NCBI GenBank assembly: GCA_012064415.1
Contig: SSNU01000302.1
Span: 1-64,000, forward strand
DNA: 64,000 nt
Direction: 5' to 3'
Source of the DNA: Gyrodactylus bullatarudis
Taxonomy: Eukaryota; Platyhelminthes; Monogenea; Gyrodactylidea; Gyrodactylidae
Shown: piece by piece, positions 11,201 through 21,784 of the stretch
Layout of the letters: each line of letters opens with the position of its first letter
How positions within the stretch are numbered: the first letter of the stretch is position 1
Position numbers and translations under genes: made by a program
Notes under the pieces: generated by a model
Told to the model about the DNA's origin: nothing
Seen by the model: only the letters and a program-made list of their open reading frames with translations
The model's database searches: none

Positions 11201-13629
11201 AAATTCAGGTTTTTTATTGAATGAAATGATAAAGAAGCCCTAATTCAAGATAATGCTTTGAATTCGTAGATCTAAAGCTAGTTGTCATGAAGATGAGAAT
11301 TTACAGTTTTTACAAAAAACCTCAATGTATTAATCTCTCAAGTAATCAGGAACACAGACATATTTTTAGATCCCCTTACGAAATTAGCCAATCAATTGTA
11401 AAGAGAAAATAAAATTCAATCGGACCAAAATTTGGATTTCGAAAATGCGTAGAATGTCCTCTTTTTCAATGTTAGTTCTCGAAATTCTTATTGATTAAAT
11501 GTTTAAGATTAACATTATACGAAGAATTTAACATCACTAAAAGAAGCTCACAAATATCCGTCATTATTTTGGGCAATCGATTTATTTCAATTTTGGGATC
11601 ATCACGATGGAAAAAGTTTAACTATTTCTTGAAAATCACGAGTTAACCTCAACCTCTATGGCTAGATTCAAATTCTCTGTCTAATTTTGACCCCAATTAT
11701 CAAAAACCTTCGAAATCGATAAAAATTTGAGATAAAGGTAGCGATGAAGGGGCTAATTTTCCACATCTATTACTGAGGCACTACTGTAATAACAAATTCT
11801 CATCTTCATGTCAGCCAAGTCGGTACGAAATTGAGCTTGAAATTTTCACCTTAGCCTAGTTAATACTGTTTATAATTTAAATGTAATGGATGCACTAAAC
11901 TTTACTTACAACTACGAGTAGAAGTTTTGGAAGAATCAGCATGTTTGTGTCAATGAGAATTGTGCCCCAACCTTTTGGCTCGGCCCTCATGAGTATAAAA
12001 CTTGGTTTTTCATCCAATACATTCATGCTGATTGAATTGAACATGTTTCGTTATTTGAAAAAGTTGAAATATGATGTGTTTATTCTAGAAGGAGATAAAT
12101 ACAGACTTTGCTGAACCCCCCCTCCTGGGATTGGGATGTTACTCTGTTGATGGAAGATCATCGGCCTATATACTATTTATATTATGTTGACAAGAATTAT
12201 CATTATTATAAATATTATGCAATCACATTCAAAAACTCACCCTTGACATGACCAGATCATCTCATTTACTATCATGTCAGTCAGTGAGAACAGCTACTAC
12301 TACAGTCATCTTTTGAAAGCGAAATTGTATTTATTTATTATTAATCTAGTGAGAAGAAAAACTCCTGTGTTATCAAGAATTATAACTTTTAGGTGAGTCT
12401 CCTGCATTCTCTCTACCACATCAAACCAACATAAAATTGATTGATATAAAGTTGGGGGTCTACAATTTTTACGAAAACCTCGATTTTTTCATCAAAAATT
12501 CGGATATGTAAAAAATTTGGAATCCTACGCATATGCTGCCCACAGTCTGAAGAAAAAAATTATGAAAAAAAATTTTTGAAGAAAACATGATCATTTTTCA
12601 AATTCCCATTTGGTACAAAAATCCCATTTTTTCAAACTTTGAACTGACAATTTTCATTGATTTCAAAGTAAGAGAGTGATTAAAAGTTGATTTTCAAAAT
12701 GACAACAAGACAAGAAAACCGAAAATAGCCATTAAATTTTCCTCAGATCCACCATTTTTGAGGGATTTTGAAATTTTTATTGTGATCCTGAAAATCAACT
12801 TTTGATCACTCTCTTACTTTGAAATCAATAAAAATTTTCAGTTTTATGTTTGAAAAAAATGGGATTTTTGTGCCAAATGGGAATTTGAAAAATGACCATG
12901 TTTTTCTTCAGACCGTGGGCAGCATGGGTAGGATTTAAAATCTTTTACATATTCGAATTTTTGATGAAAAAATCGAGGTTTTCGTAAAAATATGGTCATT
13001 TTTCAAATTTCGATTTGACGCCAGAAGCCCAGTTTTTCCAACTGAAAATTTTTATTAATTTGAAAGTTGGAGTGTGACCAAAAAAAGTTTTTCAGTATCC
13101 AGATTAGACAAGAAAATCAGTTTAGTCTAAAACTGTTCTAATGCCTAACCTCATTTTCGTTTGGGAGCTTAATTTCGACTTTTTGATTATTTTCACTACT
13201 TGAGAATTAATGTAATTTTGATAACTCAAAATCCCTCGAAAATAATTCAGCTTTCTTGTTTTTAATTCTCATCATGAAAAACTTATTTTGACCACAATCT
13301 AAATTTCAAATCAATAAACAACTGCATATCTATCAGCATAACCTATTTTTCAGTTTATGTGAGATACACTAATACTAATATCTCTGATTTTATTTTGTAT
13401 TTTCGAGCCCCAAGTGATCAGTCCATCTAAGATGTGATAATTTGATTACAAATGCATGAAATTGTCTAAATTTAATTTTCTTTTCTTTTTCAGCTACTTT
13501 AGAAGAATCAGTGTTGTGGATCTACATATAAATATTCATGTAATAGAAATGTTAGCAAAGCAATCTGTTATCGAGAAATACATCCAAAGTATAAATTCTC
13601 CCATTTATTATAATCAATTATCTGAGTGA
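1985..13629 (+). CDS. Dynamin, 3' half of gene (stalk end, PH, GED, PRD)
   Basis: Dynamin is a large GTPase that assembles as a helix on the necks of endocytic pits and severs them; the insect orthologue is Shibire. The exons visible here are 1985-2281, 2669-2717, 4621-4962, 5862-6014, 6100-6156, 6211-6557, 9543-9992 and probably 13494-13629. All have GT-AG borders and compatible phases. In order they encode the last part of the stalk ([20 protein letters not shown]), the PH domain, the GTPase effector domain (DPQLERQ, NLVDSY) and a long proline-rich tail. The GTPase domain and first stalk exons lie left of the window. PH and GED exons align almost residue for residue with animal dynamins from memory. 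The extreme C-terminus is uncertain: translation could stop at 9994-9996 if the donor at 9993 is not used. A polyadenylation signal at 13657-13662 suits the 3' end. Confidence 0.96.
2669..2717 (+). CDS. Dynamin exon: stalk-PH linker
   Basis: A 49-base exon between AATAG|C and AGA|GTGAGT. It completes the serine codon left open by the previous exon and adds [16 protein letters not shown], matching the variable linker that precedes VIRKG in insect dynamin. It ends in phase 0. It is too short to show as an ORF. Confidence 0.9.
3631..3651 (+). CDS. Candidate alternative 7-residue microexon of dynamin
   Basis: A C/T-run acceptor (ctttttttag) at 3630 is followed by 21 bases and a donor-like gtaact at 3652. 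The insert would encode VFNMNRQ and is phase 0 on both sides, exactly between two phase-0 junctions (2717 and 4621). Vertebrate dynamin 2 has a short alternative insert at this same point before the PH domain. No transcript evidence is available here. Confidence 0.4.
4621..4962 (+). CDS. Dynamin exon: PH domain
   Basis: Begins with [12 protein letters not shown] immediately after a phase-0 acceptor and ends ...KAAKTEE before the donor GTAAGC at 4963. The exon holds nearly the whole phosphoinositide-binding PH domain, including YWFVL-like ([15 protein letters not shown]), GRNVYKD and the C-terminal helix [14 protein letters not shown]. Reading through the donor gives an artefactual stop at 4981. 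Confidence 0.97.
5405..5620. repeat. Fragment of family B foldback element
   Basis: CTCAATTTTTTCATCAAGAAAC and nearby blocks match a family B arm. It lies in the intron before the GED exon and is interrupted by a TA dinucleotide run (about 5480-5508). Confidence 0.5.
5862..6014 (+). CDS. Dynamin exon: GED, first part
   Basis: Phase-0 exon from acceptor ctatctag to donor CAA|GTGAGC. It encodes an acidic linker ([10 protein letters not shown]), then [19 protein letters not shown] and the helix [14 protein letters not shown]. The GTPase effector domain packs against the stalk and GTPase to drive self-assembly. The sequence is close to the family, with a few local changes such as HKSQKDF. Confidence 0.95.
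6100..6156 (+). CDS. Dynamin exon: GED, second part
   Basis: A 57-base phase-0 exon encoding [19 protein letters not shown], the GED helix usually read as K-x-F-x-x-x-ELLxxLY. Acceptor aataag and donor CTA|GTAAGT are good matches. Confidence 0.93.
6211..6557 (+). CDS. Dynamin exon: GED end and proline-rich domain
   Basis: Starts NTLMNES, continues [21 protein letters not shown] and [13 protein letters not shown], all diagnostic of dynamin, then a proline/alanine-rich stretch with possible SH3-binding cores such as SIPVRPAP. It ends in phase 2 at donor CA|GTGAGT. The long 3-kb intron that follows contains an inverted-repeat transposon. Confidence 0.95.
8157..9191. mobile_element. 1-kb non-autonomous transposon with long TIRs (copy 1)
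   Basis: The element begins TATATGTTGCAATC and ends with its reverse complement. Imperfect inverted repeats of about 160 bases at each end contain several short units like TTATATATAAT. No protein is visible inside. A second copy in opposite orientation lies at 56340-57267, with matching ends and interior. The termini lie in TA-rich DNA, so the target duplication cannot be fixed; TA is possible. It sits in the dynamin intron between the two proline-rich exons. Confidence 0.82.
9543..9992 (+). CDS. Dynamin exon: Asn/Ser-rich proline-rich tail cassette
   Basis: Acceptor ctatgtag and donor GC|GTAAGT bound a 450-base exon, phase 2 on both sides, adding 150 residues. It is rich in asparagine and serine with short proline clusters ([23 protein letters not shown]). 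Because its length is a multiple of three it could be skipped without changing frame. If the donor is ignored, a TAA follows at 9994-9996 and the protein would end ...PPPVVPA. It keeps the dynamin frame from the previous exon, so I take it as real, though it is a less conserved region. Confidence 0.75.
11276..11819. repeat. TA-type foldback MITE (family A), in dynamin 3' intron
   Basis: Family A starts AGCTAGTTGNCATGAAGATG and ends with the reverse complement. This copy is diverged, but both ends and the AAATTCTCATCTTCATG right arm are clear. No coding capacity. Confidence 0.75.
12438..12998. repeat. Foldback MITE (family B), in dynamin 3' intron
   Basis: The left arm runs TTGATATAAAGTTGGG, then a TTTTTTCATCAAAAATTCG block and a TGCCCACAGTCTGAAG block. 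The right arm repeats these blocks inverted, ending around 12998. The two halves together form a near-complete 560-base hairpin. Full-length relatives lie at 48692-49369, with fragments elsewhere. Confidence 0.78.
13494..13629 (+). CDS. Probable terminal dynamin exon
   Basis: A strong pyrimidine tract and acceptor (ttctttttcag) is followed by 44 codons in the dynamin frame up to TGA at 13627-13629. A second AG nine bases on (after 13502) would keep the same frame. The residues ([11 protein letters not shown]...) do not resemble a dynamin C-terminus I know, so this could be 3' UTR after an earlier stop, or an alternative tail. An AATAAA at 13657-13662 follows closely. Confidence 0.45.
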
Positions 13630-13656
13630 TATCAATCAAAAATAATACAATAATGA

Positions 13657-13662
13657 AATAAA
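13657..13662 (+). terminator. Polyadenylation signal of dynamin gene
   Basis: AATAAA, 28 bases after the last possible stop codon, in an A-rich stretch. It is the first good signal after the terminal exon. Confidence 0.5.
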
Positions 13663-13680
13663 ACAAATATTAACAGAGAT

Positions 13681-15995
13681 AATTAACAAGTCAAAATTGA
13701 GAGAGAAAAAGAACATATACTCTTTTACCTTGAATCCAGTACAATCCGAGAATTTTCTCCCAAACGCAAGCAAGACAACTCATTCCAGAAAAATACCTGT
13801 TGACTTGACACTTTCTTTACAAAGGTTTCTCTCAACTCTCATCCTATCGAGTCAATCGATTGAGTCTCAAATGTCTGTCATTCCTCTAAAATAACTCAAC
13901 TCATCACCTCCAGTTCTCTTTTTAAACCTATAAAAACACACCTGTCACAAAATTGAAAACACCAACACGGTGAGGCAAACGAGAGGCTAGAATCTATCTA
14001 TCCCCTTGACCTCTATTAAATTTGTTTGTTATCCAAGACTCCTAAGCATCACAGAAAACTCTTGTTATTTTAAGGAAGCGAGAAGTAATCTTTTTATTTA
14101 AACAAAACAATAACCCCTCAATATATTATTATTATTATTGTTATTATTAATGATGAGTAACAAATTATGTCATGGCAATCTCTTTGTCTCTCCTCATGAA
14201 CAAGATCAATCTTTTCAAAAATGAATCTCCGTTTCAAAATGATAACAATAAAAAATCATGTTTATTTATCAATCATTATTGTTCCTTCTCTCAAAAGACA
14301 TGAGCTTTACAGTTGTGGAGCTCTGATGTATTACCCATAAATTAGGCTGACCAATAGAATTCCTCAAAATTCACAACCAATAGAATTCGAGTATTCTCAT
14401 TAGCTTAACTACTGCTCATTTTTACACCAGTGGAACAGAGTACTTTCTCTAGCGATAATTCGGACTGAAAGATACTCAAAATACTCCCACTCATTTGATA
14501 GGAAATTCATTTTTTGATTTCAGCATTCATATGTGAGCACAAGGATTTAGAAATCAGGTGTAAATTTAGTAATAAAGCTTATATTTCACTGGAACTCTTC
14601 AGACTACTACACCAGCTTGATTTACATTTAAAAATTTTCAAAAACAAAAACCCTCTGATTAGAATATTTTTTGAAGAATTACCACTGATGATGCTTCAAG
14701 AAATGTACATTGGGTTTTAATATATCTTCCTTCAATTTTCTAAATTAAGAATATTTTCGTTTGGTTCTAAAGTTTAAAATCTAAACTCATCTATAAATCT
14801 TGAAGACACCTCTGCTCTAGTGTTTAATAAAAACTTTAAACTAATCAGATTTCTTTTCAACCTTCCAATCAATTCTAACCAACGTTTTTCATTAATAACC
14901 TCGTTCAGTTCAAGTTCTATAAACTACGAAATAATATTGACTTTCTATATCATTTAAATCTATTGAAAATTTGCTCCCTCTTGTTTTCCAGTAATTTTTC
15001 TGAATGACAAAGAGACTAAGGGCTTTACAACATCGATGAAATGAAAAAGGGATTCGTTTTCATGTCATCGATAATAAAAAGACCAACACGATTCAAAGTA
15101 AACTTGGAGAGAAATAAGAGAGGGGCAACTGTTCTCTAATTTAACCTTTAAATCCATGGAAAATAGAATCTGGGTAATTATCCGCCTACTATATATATAT
15201 AAGCTACTACTAAATAAGCTAGTGCTAACTTATCTACCTGTGCCTTTCAATGTTCCCCAACCCAATTCCTTGATGAACATTCTTTTTTTTATCGATCAAA
15301 ATTTTATTATATTGGAAAAAGTAGGAATTCTAAAAGTCCATTTATCATTGAGGGCTTGTCAAAAATCTGTTCTCAAATTCTGGTGAAACAATTTTCCATC
15401 AGAATCTCTCAATCTACATAGCGATTCTCATACCATTCACTCATTTTAGGCGTAAAAATTCTGAGGACATTTTTGAAAAAAATTCAAATTGATAAAATCG
15501 ATATTTTAATTTTTTTGGCTGAATAGCAAAATCATTATGATGAAAATGAAACTATAGATCAAGATAATATATCTAATTTTTATTTTGTATAAATGTCTAA
15601 CCTCTGTGGAAATACAGCATGATACAGTGGTCCCTAGAAAGGTCATTTATAGTGAATTGAATCCTTTGATTTAGCCATGCTGTTAACAACTTTTTCCCAT
15701 GTTATATATACAGTAATGATTTGAACACCATTCGGGAGCTACTCTACAGAGAGTCACCTAAAAAATAAGAGTAAATTGAAGAAAAAACATTCTACTCATA
15801 ATTGGGTATAATCTTCTCAATATTCTTTAAACTTTTAATTAAATTTTAGATCAAAAATGATCCCCTACACCTGATTTTGATGAAAATTTTTGAATAAATA
15901 GTCAATTAAATTAAAAGAACTTTTGGTTTTCTTATAACTTGAAAATTTTATCTTTTAATCAGGATCGAATAGGGGTTTAGTTTATAAATTTTTGT
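13681..15995. other. Intergenic, repeat fragments only
   Basis: No gene is supported. At about 14405-14480 lies a piece of a TTAA-type element (CCAGTGGAACA block). About 14975-15140 is an inverted copy of a dispersed repeat also found at 37560-37745 and 52470-52570. Short trinucleotide runs (TTA/TAT) occur near 14125-14150. Confidence 0.6.
14975..15140 (-). repeat. Dispersed repeat, inverted copy
   Basis: Contains CATCGATGAAATGAAAAAGG and GACCAACACGATTCAAAGTA, which recur in reverse complement at about 37576-37740 and in part at 52470-52570. No coding potential is seen, and the ends are not defined. Confidence 0.65.
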
Positions 15996-16148
15996 CCGGT
16001 GTGGCGTAGTGGTATCTCTCTCACCTCTTATTCTCGGTCCTAGGTTCAAACCCTCCCACACCGGGCACATTGAACACTCTTTCCATGTTCTCTTATTTGT
16101 ACTCTCATTAATCTAATTCTGTATATAAATAAAAATGTTCGATTTCAA
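15996..16148 (+). repeat. tRNA-derived SINE with intact acceptor stem
   Basis: The first 72 bases look like a tRNA. CCGGTGT (15996-16002) pairs perfectly with ACACCGG (16058-16064). An A box (TGGCGTAGTGG, 16002-16012) and a B box (GGTTCAAACCC, 16043-16053) are in place. The T stem has mismatches and the anticodon arm is unclear, so I call it a SINE head, not a working tRNA. About 75 bases of unrelated body and an A-rich tail follow. An internal RNA polymerase III promoter is likely. Confidence 0.62.
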
Positions 16149-18325
16149 AAAAAATGATAAAAATGCTGCATTCTGTGATAAAAATGGATACCAAAAACGG
16201 AATCTCAACATTAACAGCTTGGAACTCTCTTCAATGTATTCGATGAATTTAGCAAACTCTGGTCCCCTCTCATACCGACTTCAGAGTCTGTAGAAAAATG
16301 AAAAGATTTAAGGATACAAAGATTGTTTCTCATCAAAATTTATTACAATGGCTTCGTGTTGTTTCCAATTTTCCTTAATATCAAAATGTATATCAAGAAG
16401 TAATGCATTACATGGTATGAGTGGTATTTGGATTAAATGGAATCACATATATAGATGGATGGTTTGAAAATTTGATAGAATTTAGTAAATTCAATTTACA
16501 GTGTCACGCCATTATCATGTCATATACTAATGTGTCTCTGCATAAAAAATCACCAAAAACAATATATCTCTTTTTACCCATGAATTCCTTTCGTTGGCCA
16601 CTTTTAAGAATCTTGATTGTTATATCAATAGAATTTTGAGATTACTTTCTTAAAAATTTGAAAACCTAATCGTGAAGATATATCACTTTAATACTTCTCA
16701 CACTATACCTCAGAGTACCCGCTGTAACTCGAGAGATGAGAAGTTATCGATCAAAAATTGGGTAATTTTTCGATCCAAAATCCGGCTATATTTGTAGCTT
16801 AAGCAGATAGAGTTCAAGCGAATGCATATTTGAATTCTACAGGTATTATTCCTTGATAAAAGTTATCTTACTTTTTGTCTATGACCACAGGAAGAAGGTT
16901 CTCAAAAAAACGTTTTAAACAAAAAGTAATTTTTTTTAAAATCATCTCTCTTTGAATTAGTATAGCACGAGCTTAACGAATGATAGAGCTGAGATTTTGC
17001 GTATTCCAGGAGATTAATAAATTTCCTACCAAATTGTTGGTGATCGAAGTATTTTCCAATGTTTAAAAATTAACTAAATAACCCAGTGGGACTTGAAGGG
17101 TTAAAATTCTGAAAATATTCGAATTATTGAATAGAAAATTGAGATTATTGTAAAACACTAACAACTAACTTTATATTATGCAATTGATAAGGAGTTTCAA
17201 TAATAATAATAATAATTACACATCTCAAAAATACAACTAAATTTAATCTAAATTAATCCAGCATATGGTCCAGTAAATCAAAAAGAGTAAATCTGAACAA
17301 GTAACCATTAATAATGTCACTGGACGCTGTCAGATTTAATGCACTAAATACTTTTATTGTATATTAAAAAATAACACAATTCAGTCAAGGATATGCAATC
17401 GGTTAGGATGAATACTGGAGGTTTTTTACTGGAGTAGAACCTACAATAGAAAAGCTAATTCAACATTTAGAAAGAATTTTATTTCTTCCCCTAAAAATCA
17501 ATCTTTTTATCAGATTAGAAACTATTGGAGCTCTAATAAAATCTAGAAATTATCAATCTAACAAGCTATTATCCCGTGAAACCATTCATATCTTTAGAGC
17601 CTTTCCTCACCCTAATATTTGTGATATAATCTATTCCTTTTATTATTTTTTCGGACTATAACAACCAATTCTATTTTCTTCTCTACATGAAGCCCTTACT
17701 TTGATGTTATGAGTCATAACTTTTGACAATTATTTTCTCGAGATTGCGGTTACAATTTAGGACTACAACTTCTATTGGAAACCATTGTTGCAAGTTGAAA
17801 TAAGTTAAATTTGGTTAAATGAGGAATTTCACGAGAGAAAATGCGAAAATCTAGAGAATAGAAAAATGTTGTTTTTGCAAATTGTATCCTGGGCGGGTGT
17901 GCCATTCCCTATCTATCAATGCCTGTGTTATTATCCTCATCATTGATACTGATGAAAAACTTCTTCTGATGTTGCTGTGACACTCTTTCCCCTCCTACCA
18001 AGAACGAGCGAGAATGCATAAAAAGTTGAAGCGAAAAAAAGAAGAAGATGCCTAAAATCAATAGACGTCGTTGGGTAATACAGCAAGAAAAAATGTAGCA
18101 AGAGATGTTTTTTATCTAATTTATTTCAATTTGCGTTGAAAAAGAGAGAGAGGAAACTTTTCCTCTTATCCCAGAGATTCGTCCTCTCGTCTTGCTTCAT
18201 TCAAATTCAAATCTTCATTCTCTCAGAGGGGATCCTTAGATAAGGAGGGGGAGGGTGTGATGCAAATGGGATTCCCCATTCTAGCCGATCAATTCTTGGC
18301 AAACTTGGAGTCGAGAAGAGCATGC
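16149..18325. other. Intergenic, decayed repeat sequence
   Basis: No gene is supported. From about 16670 to 17105 lies decayed TTAA-type element sequence (blocks shared with 44700-44830 and ending GACTTGAAGGGTTAA). The rest is AT-rich without clear structure. Confidence 0.5.
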
Positions 18326-18720
18326 CAATTCAACATGAAGATAAGAATTTACTGTGTCTTTTTTGCTGGAAAGTCGGGAAAAAATTTATACTTTGAATTC
18401 TAAGATGAAATGAGCCAATTGCATGGGGGCGTTCTTCGATTTTCGAAAATCCATCAAATTTCCACTTTTTCAATATTCACACACAAAATTTTTATTCCTC
18501 AGAACTTACAACCAATAAAATTTGCGTATTCTTTTCAGCTTAACTATTATTTAGCCCTTGATATCCCATTGTTCCACCAGTGGTCTTGTGTGCCTAAGTT
18601 GATTTTGTGATCGGGTTGTTTTTTTATTTCACGGGCCTAATTTTGGTCTGATTGATTTTTCCGGAATTTTTTATTAGCTTATTTCATAATGAGATTCGAA
18701 AATGCGTCAAATCAGACGAA
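18326..18720. repeat. Truncated family A foldback copy
   Basis: An AACATGAAGATAAGAATTTAC left arm and GATGAAATGAGCCAATT block match family A. Around 18540-18595 a TTAA-type fragment (CCACCAGTGG block) is embedded. The open frame through here is repeat sequence and not a gene. Confidence 0.55.
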
Positions 18721-19531
18721 AAAATTGGGTTTGTAGCACCTTTCGTAAAAAACTTGAAAAATATCTTCAAGGCTCATGAAATTCTGAAAATAATTTTATG
18801 AAAAAAATAACAAAGGATAACCTGTCATCTTTCCATTTAGAATTCTATTTATTCTTCTTATCAGAAGGTGTGTTTTCTTTGATGTGTTGTCTTTTTCTTT
18901 TTGATTTCATAATATTTCTCACTCGAAATATACTCGAAAAATTCACTACCCTTAATAGTACTACACAGGTGTTGTTTAAGCATATTTACAAAGATAAATA
19001 ATCATTTTACACATTCAAAACTAACCTTGAAGATAATAATTTTGAAATTTTCTTGATTTTTAGTTTAATTTCAACATTAATTGGTTATTCGAATTTTTAT
19101 TTTGGCCTACTTGTAAGTAGTTCACACAAGATATTTTTTGTAAATTTGTGATAAAGTATTAATATAATACTTTAAAATTGAAAAATAACACTTTTAAAAT
19201 CTTAAAAAATTATTTTTAGGTATTATTTTTAGAGGCTCTAGTTATTAGTAATAACTTATTAGAATTCCCATCGAAATCTAACTTGACATTCAATAACCAA
19301 GATATTCATGATTTTAAAAGGTGATCTACTATTCACGACACATATGTTAATACGAAATAATTCTAAGAAAGAAAATAAACCCATTTCTAATTGGTTAAGA
19401 AGAACTTTGAATTTTCTTAAATCTTGATAATAAATCAAGCAAAGAAACAAACAGAACTTCGACAGAGAGAGCCAAAATTACAGATGAGAAAAAATTTGAT
19501 GTTACTGGGGACAACCAAAATGTGTTGATAA

Positions 19532-20601
19532 TTATCCTCCTCTGATAAATTGCTTAAAAATTCCAAGTTTTGAATGTAAAGGCGGCAAAATTATCCTATT
19601 TGGAGGTACTAGAGGAGGGTTTAGTCTATTACTTCCAAGTTCCATTGTTCTTTCATTGGGTAAATTTTCAGTGTAGTGATTCAATCTGTTTCTTGAATCC
19701 CAGAGGCAACGAAAGCAAGGGAATTTTGTATTTCCTAGTTGAAGACCAGACAACAAAGCGATTATTTGGAAATCTGCCACAATTTTGAAGTTAAAAAGGT
19801 TACATGAGATTTTTCTCAGAATAAGTTGGCACGATTCGAAAGTTTCTTTCATTGTTCTGTAATATGCGACAGGGACAGACTTAAAATTTCCAGTGTTACT
19901 TATGAGCACTGCTTTCAAACTACTTTTGGAGGAATCAATAAAAAGTCGCATTTCTCTTGGATTAAAAGGAAAATTTAAAGCTCTGAATAGACCTTGTATA
20001 TAATTGCAGTAAGATAAACCATCTTCTTGATTGAAAAACTCTCGGAATGATTCATCTCGATACTTGTATAGAGAATATTTCACGTTATTACCACCATCAA
20101 TTTGTTTCGATAAAAGTTCTCTTCCTAGAAGTACAGCTTCCTTCTTGGATAAATGCAATTTTCTCACAAGATTGTCCAGAAAATCTTGATCAAACTCAAT
20201 CTTTACAGTCATAGGCAATTCTATATCAGGAGAAATTTCTTCTATCAGATCAACTTCTTCTTGATTTTCTTGATTTTGCCTGCGATTAATATGAATATCT
20301 CTGTGATAATGTTAGTATAGAAATAGCAATCGACATAATGATTAGCCGGCTCTGACCAAACCTTGATCCTATTTCTGTAAGAACTCGGATGGTTGTAAAC
20401 AACTTTTGAATAACATGACTGAAAACAATTTGGTGGAGCATGGGCACGATCCGTTGTTATATTAACATTAAAGTATTGAATCAATTTCTCTTTAAGAATA
20501 TTGTCTATTTTGTACATATATCGAGTAATAAAGTAATGTCCACAGAAATAGCAAAATGGTGAAATGTCATTTAAGCAAACAAATGCACGAGGTTGAATCA
20601 T
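19532..20601 (-). pseudogene. Broken transposon-associated protein gene (C-x2-C head, CLWDSR body)
   Basis: Two adjacent minus-strand frames, 20601-20245 and 20218-19532, belong to one protein family that I recognise from many invertebrate genomes as repetitive ORFs of unknown function. The first has a cysteine-rich head (FCYFCG, then C-x3-C) and KVWSEPANHYVDCYF. The second has RLFIDSSKSSLKAVLI, PCFRCLWDSR and PPLHSKLGIFKQF. The frame shifts around 20218-20245, and the body stops at 19532 where family members continue, so this copy is broken and 3'-truncated. No ends or target duplications were identified. I do not know the reaction it performs; its copy number suggests a mobile-element origin. 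Confidence 0.7.
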
Positions 20602-21539
20602 ACTGGCGTGGAGAAAATAAGTACGAATGAAAATTATATGGCATGGGTATTATAATGAACCAATCAGAGAGAACCTAGAATAGATCATGTGAGTAATTTC
20701 TATTCGTCAATGTTGATTAGTACCTGAGGAACGATGAGCTTTGGTCAGTAATAAATCGTGCTAAATAATAGTCTTATATGACACCCAGCCCCTCATTTAA
20801 AAGGGCTTTTAATATTAAAGAAGATGAGGTGGGTCATTTGGATTGATCGGCAATTTCTGGAAAGTTACGTGAGTATTTGATTGCCTTAAAAGAAAAAACT
20901 TCAGAATTAGAAATGTATTTTTGTATTTTTTCTTGCCATACAGATAAGTTATGGGAATAGTTTTTAACAAATGTTTAGTTAGTTTATCTCAGAAAACGAG
21001 GAATTTTTTTCTATTCGATTTCGAAGCAAGGTTTGCTTAAAATGTGACTTTAAAATGTGGAAACGGAAAAACTATGTATTAAAACAGATTTCAAAAATTC
21101 GATTTTTACACCGCTTCTAAATTAGATAGCCAAAAACCAATGGCAGATTCGGAAAGCTCACAAAATTTTGTTCTAGCTTTTTTATTTTAAAAAATCTCTT
21201 CGGAAAGTCTATTTATCCTGAAAAACATAGTGAAAATTTTACAAAATAAGCCAAAAAATTCGAATACCTTTATTTGGCGTTAATTTCTGAAACCCGATAA
21301 AACTCCACCCCTATAAAAGTTATATCAATCGACGCAGAATTTAATTTTTTATCTTATTGCGAAAAATTAATAGGATAACGTTTACGGTTTTAGCGAAAAT
21401 TAATTTTTTAAGTTGGGAAATTGCGTTTCTTCCCATTTTCTCAGAAATTATAGTGATTTTTTCATATCAAAAAAAATTTTACACCAGAATCAGTTCAACT
21501 TATCCTTTTACTAATGAATAGTGCAGCACCTATACTTAC
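20602..21539. other. Intergenic, no clear structure
   Basis: AT-rich sequence. The stretch 21080-21480 shows blocks reminiscent of foldback element interiors, but no defined ends. Confidence 0.4.
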
Positions 21540-21720
21540 AAAGGTTACTAGAATTATTTAGTTCTAGGTGCTTAGGTAATATATCCCACAGGAACGTCTT
21601 ATTTGGTAATGGATTAGCCCATGTCACTGAATGTTACAGCTTACTAATGGATCTCACCGAGACTGGTACGAAAGAAACTAACATAGCATTTAGAAATAAT
21701 CTAAGTATACATCTTTGGTA

Positions 21721-21765
21721 GACATATACGCGCGTTTCGTCCTCTTTTGGACTCGTCAGTATGCC
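21721..21765 (-). ncRNA. Hammerhead ribozyme, type I, complete core
   Basis: In minus-strand order: stem I arm GGCAUA (21765-21760), core CUGACGA (21759-21753), stem II GUCC/GGAC (21752-21749 with 21742-21739) closed by AAAAGA, core GAAA (21738-21735), a short stem III formed by A21735-U21728 and C21734-G21729 around a GCGC loop, then A21727 as the cleavage-site base and stem I arm UAUGUC (21726-21721). Six stem I pairs form, one of them G-U. Every base of the conserved catalytic core is present. A short stem III is typical of retroelement hammerheads, which may act as dimers. Confidence 0.87.
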
Positions 21766-21773
21766 ACAACCTG

Positions 21774-21784
21774 GGATTTGAACC
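21774..21784 (-). promoter_or_regulatory. tRNA-type B box (RNA polymerase III)
   Basis: GGTTCAAATCC on the minus strand, directly upstream of the ribozyme on the same strand. The surrounding TCCTAGGTTCAAA is shared with the SINE at 15996-16148. No matching A box was found in the spacer. Confidence 0.5.
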
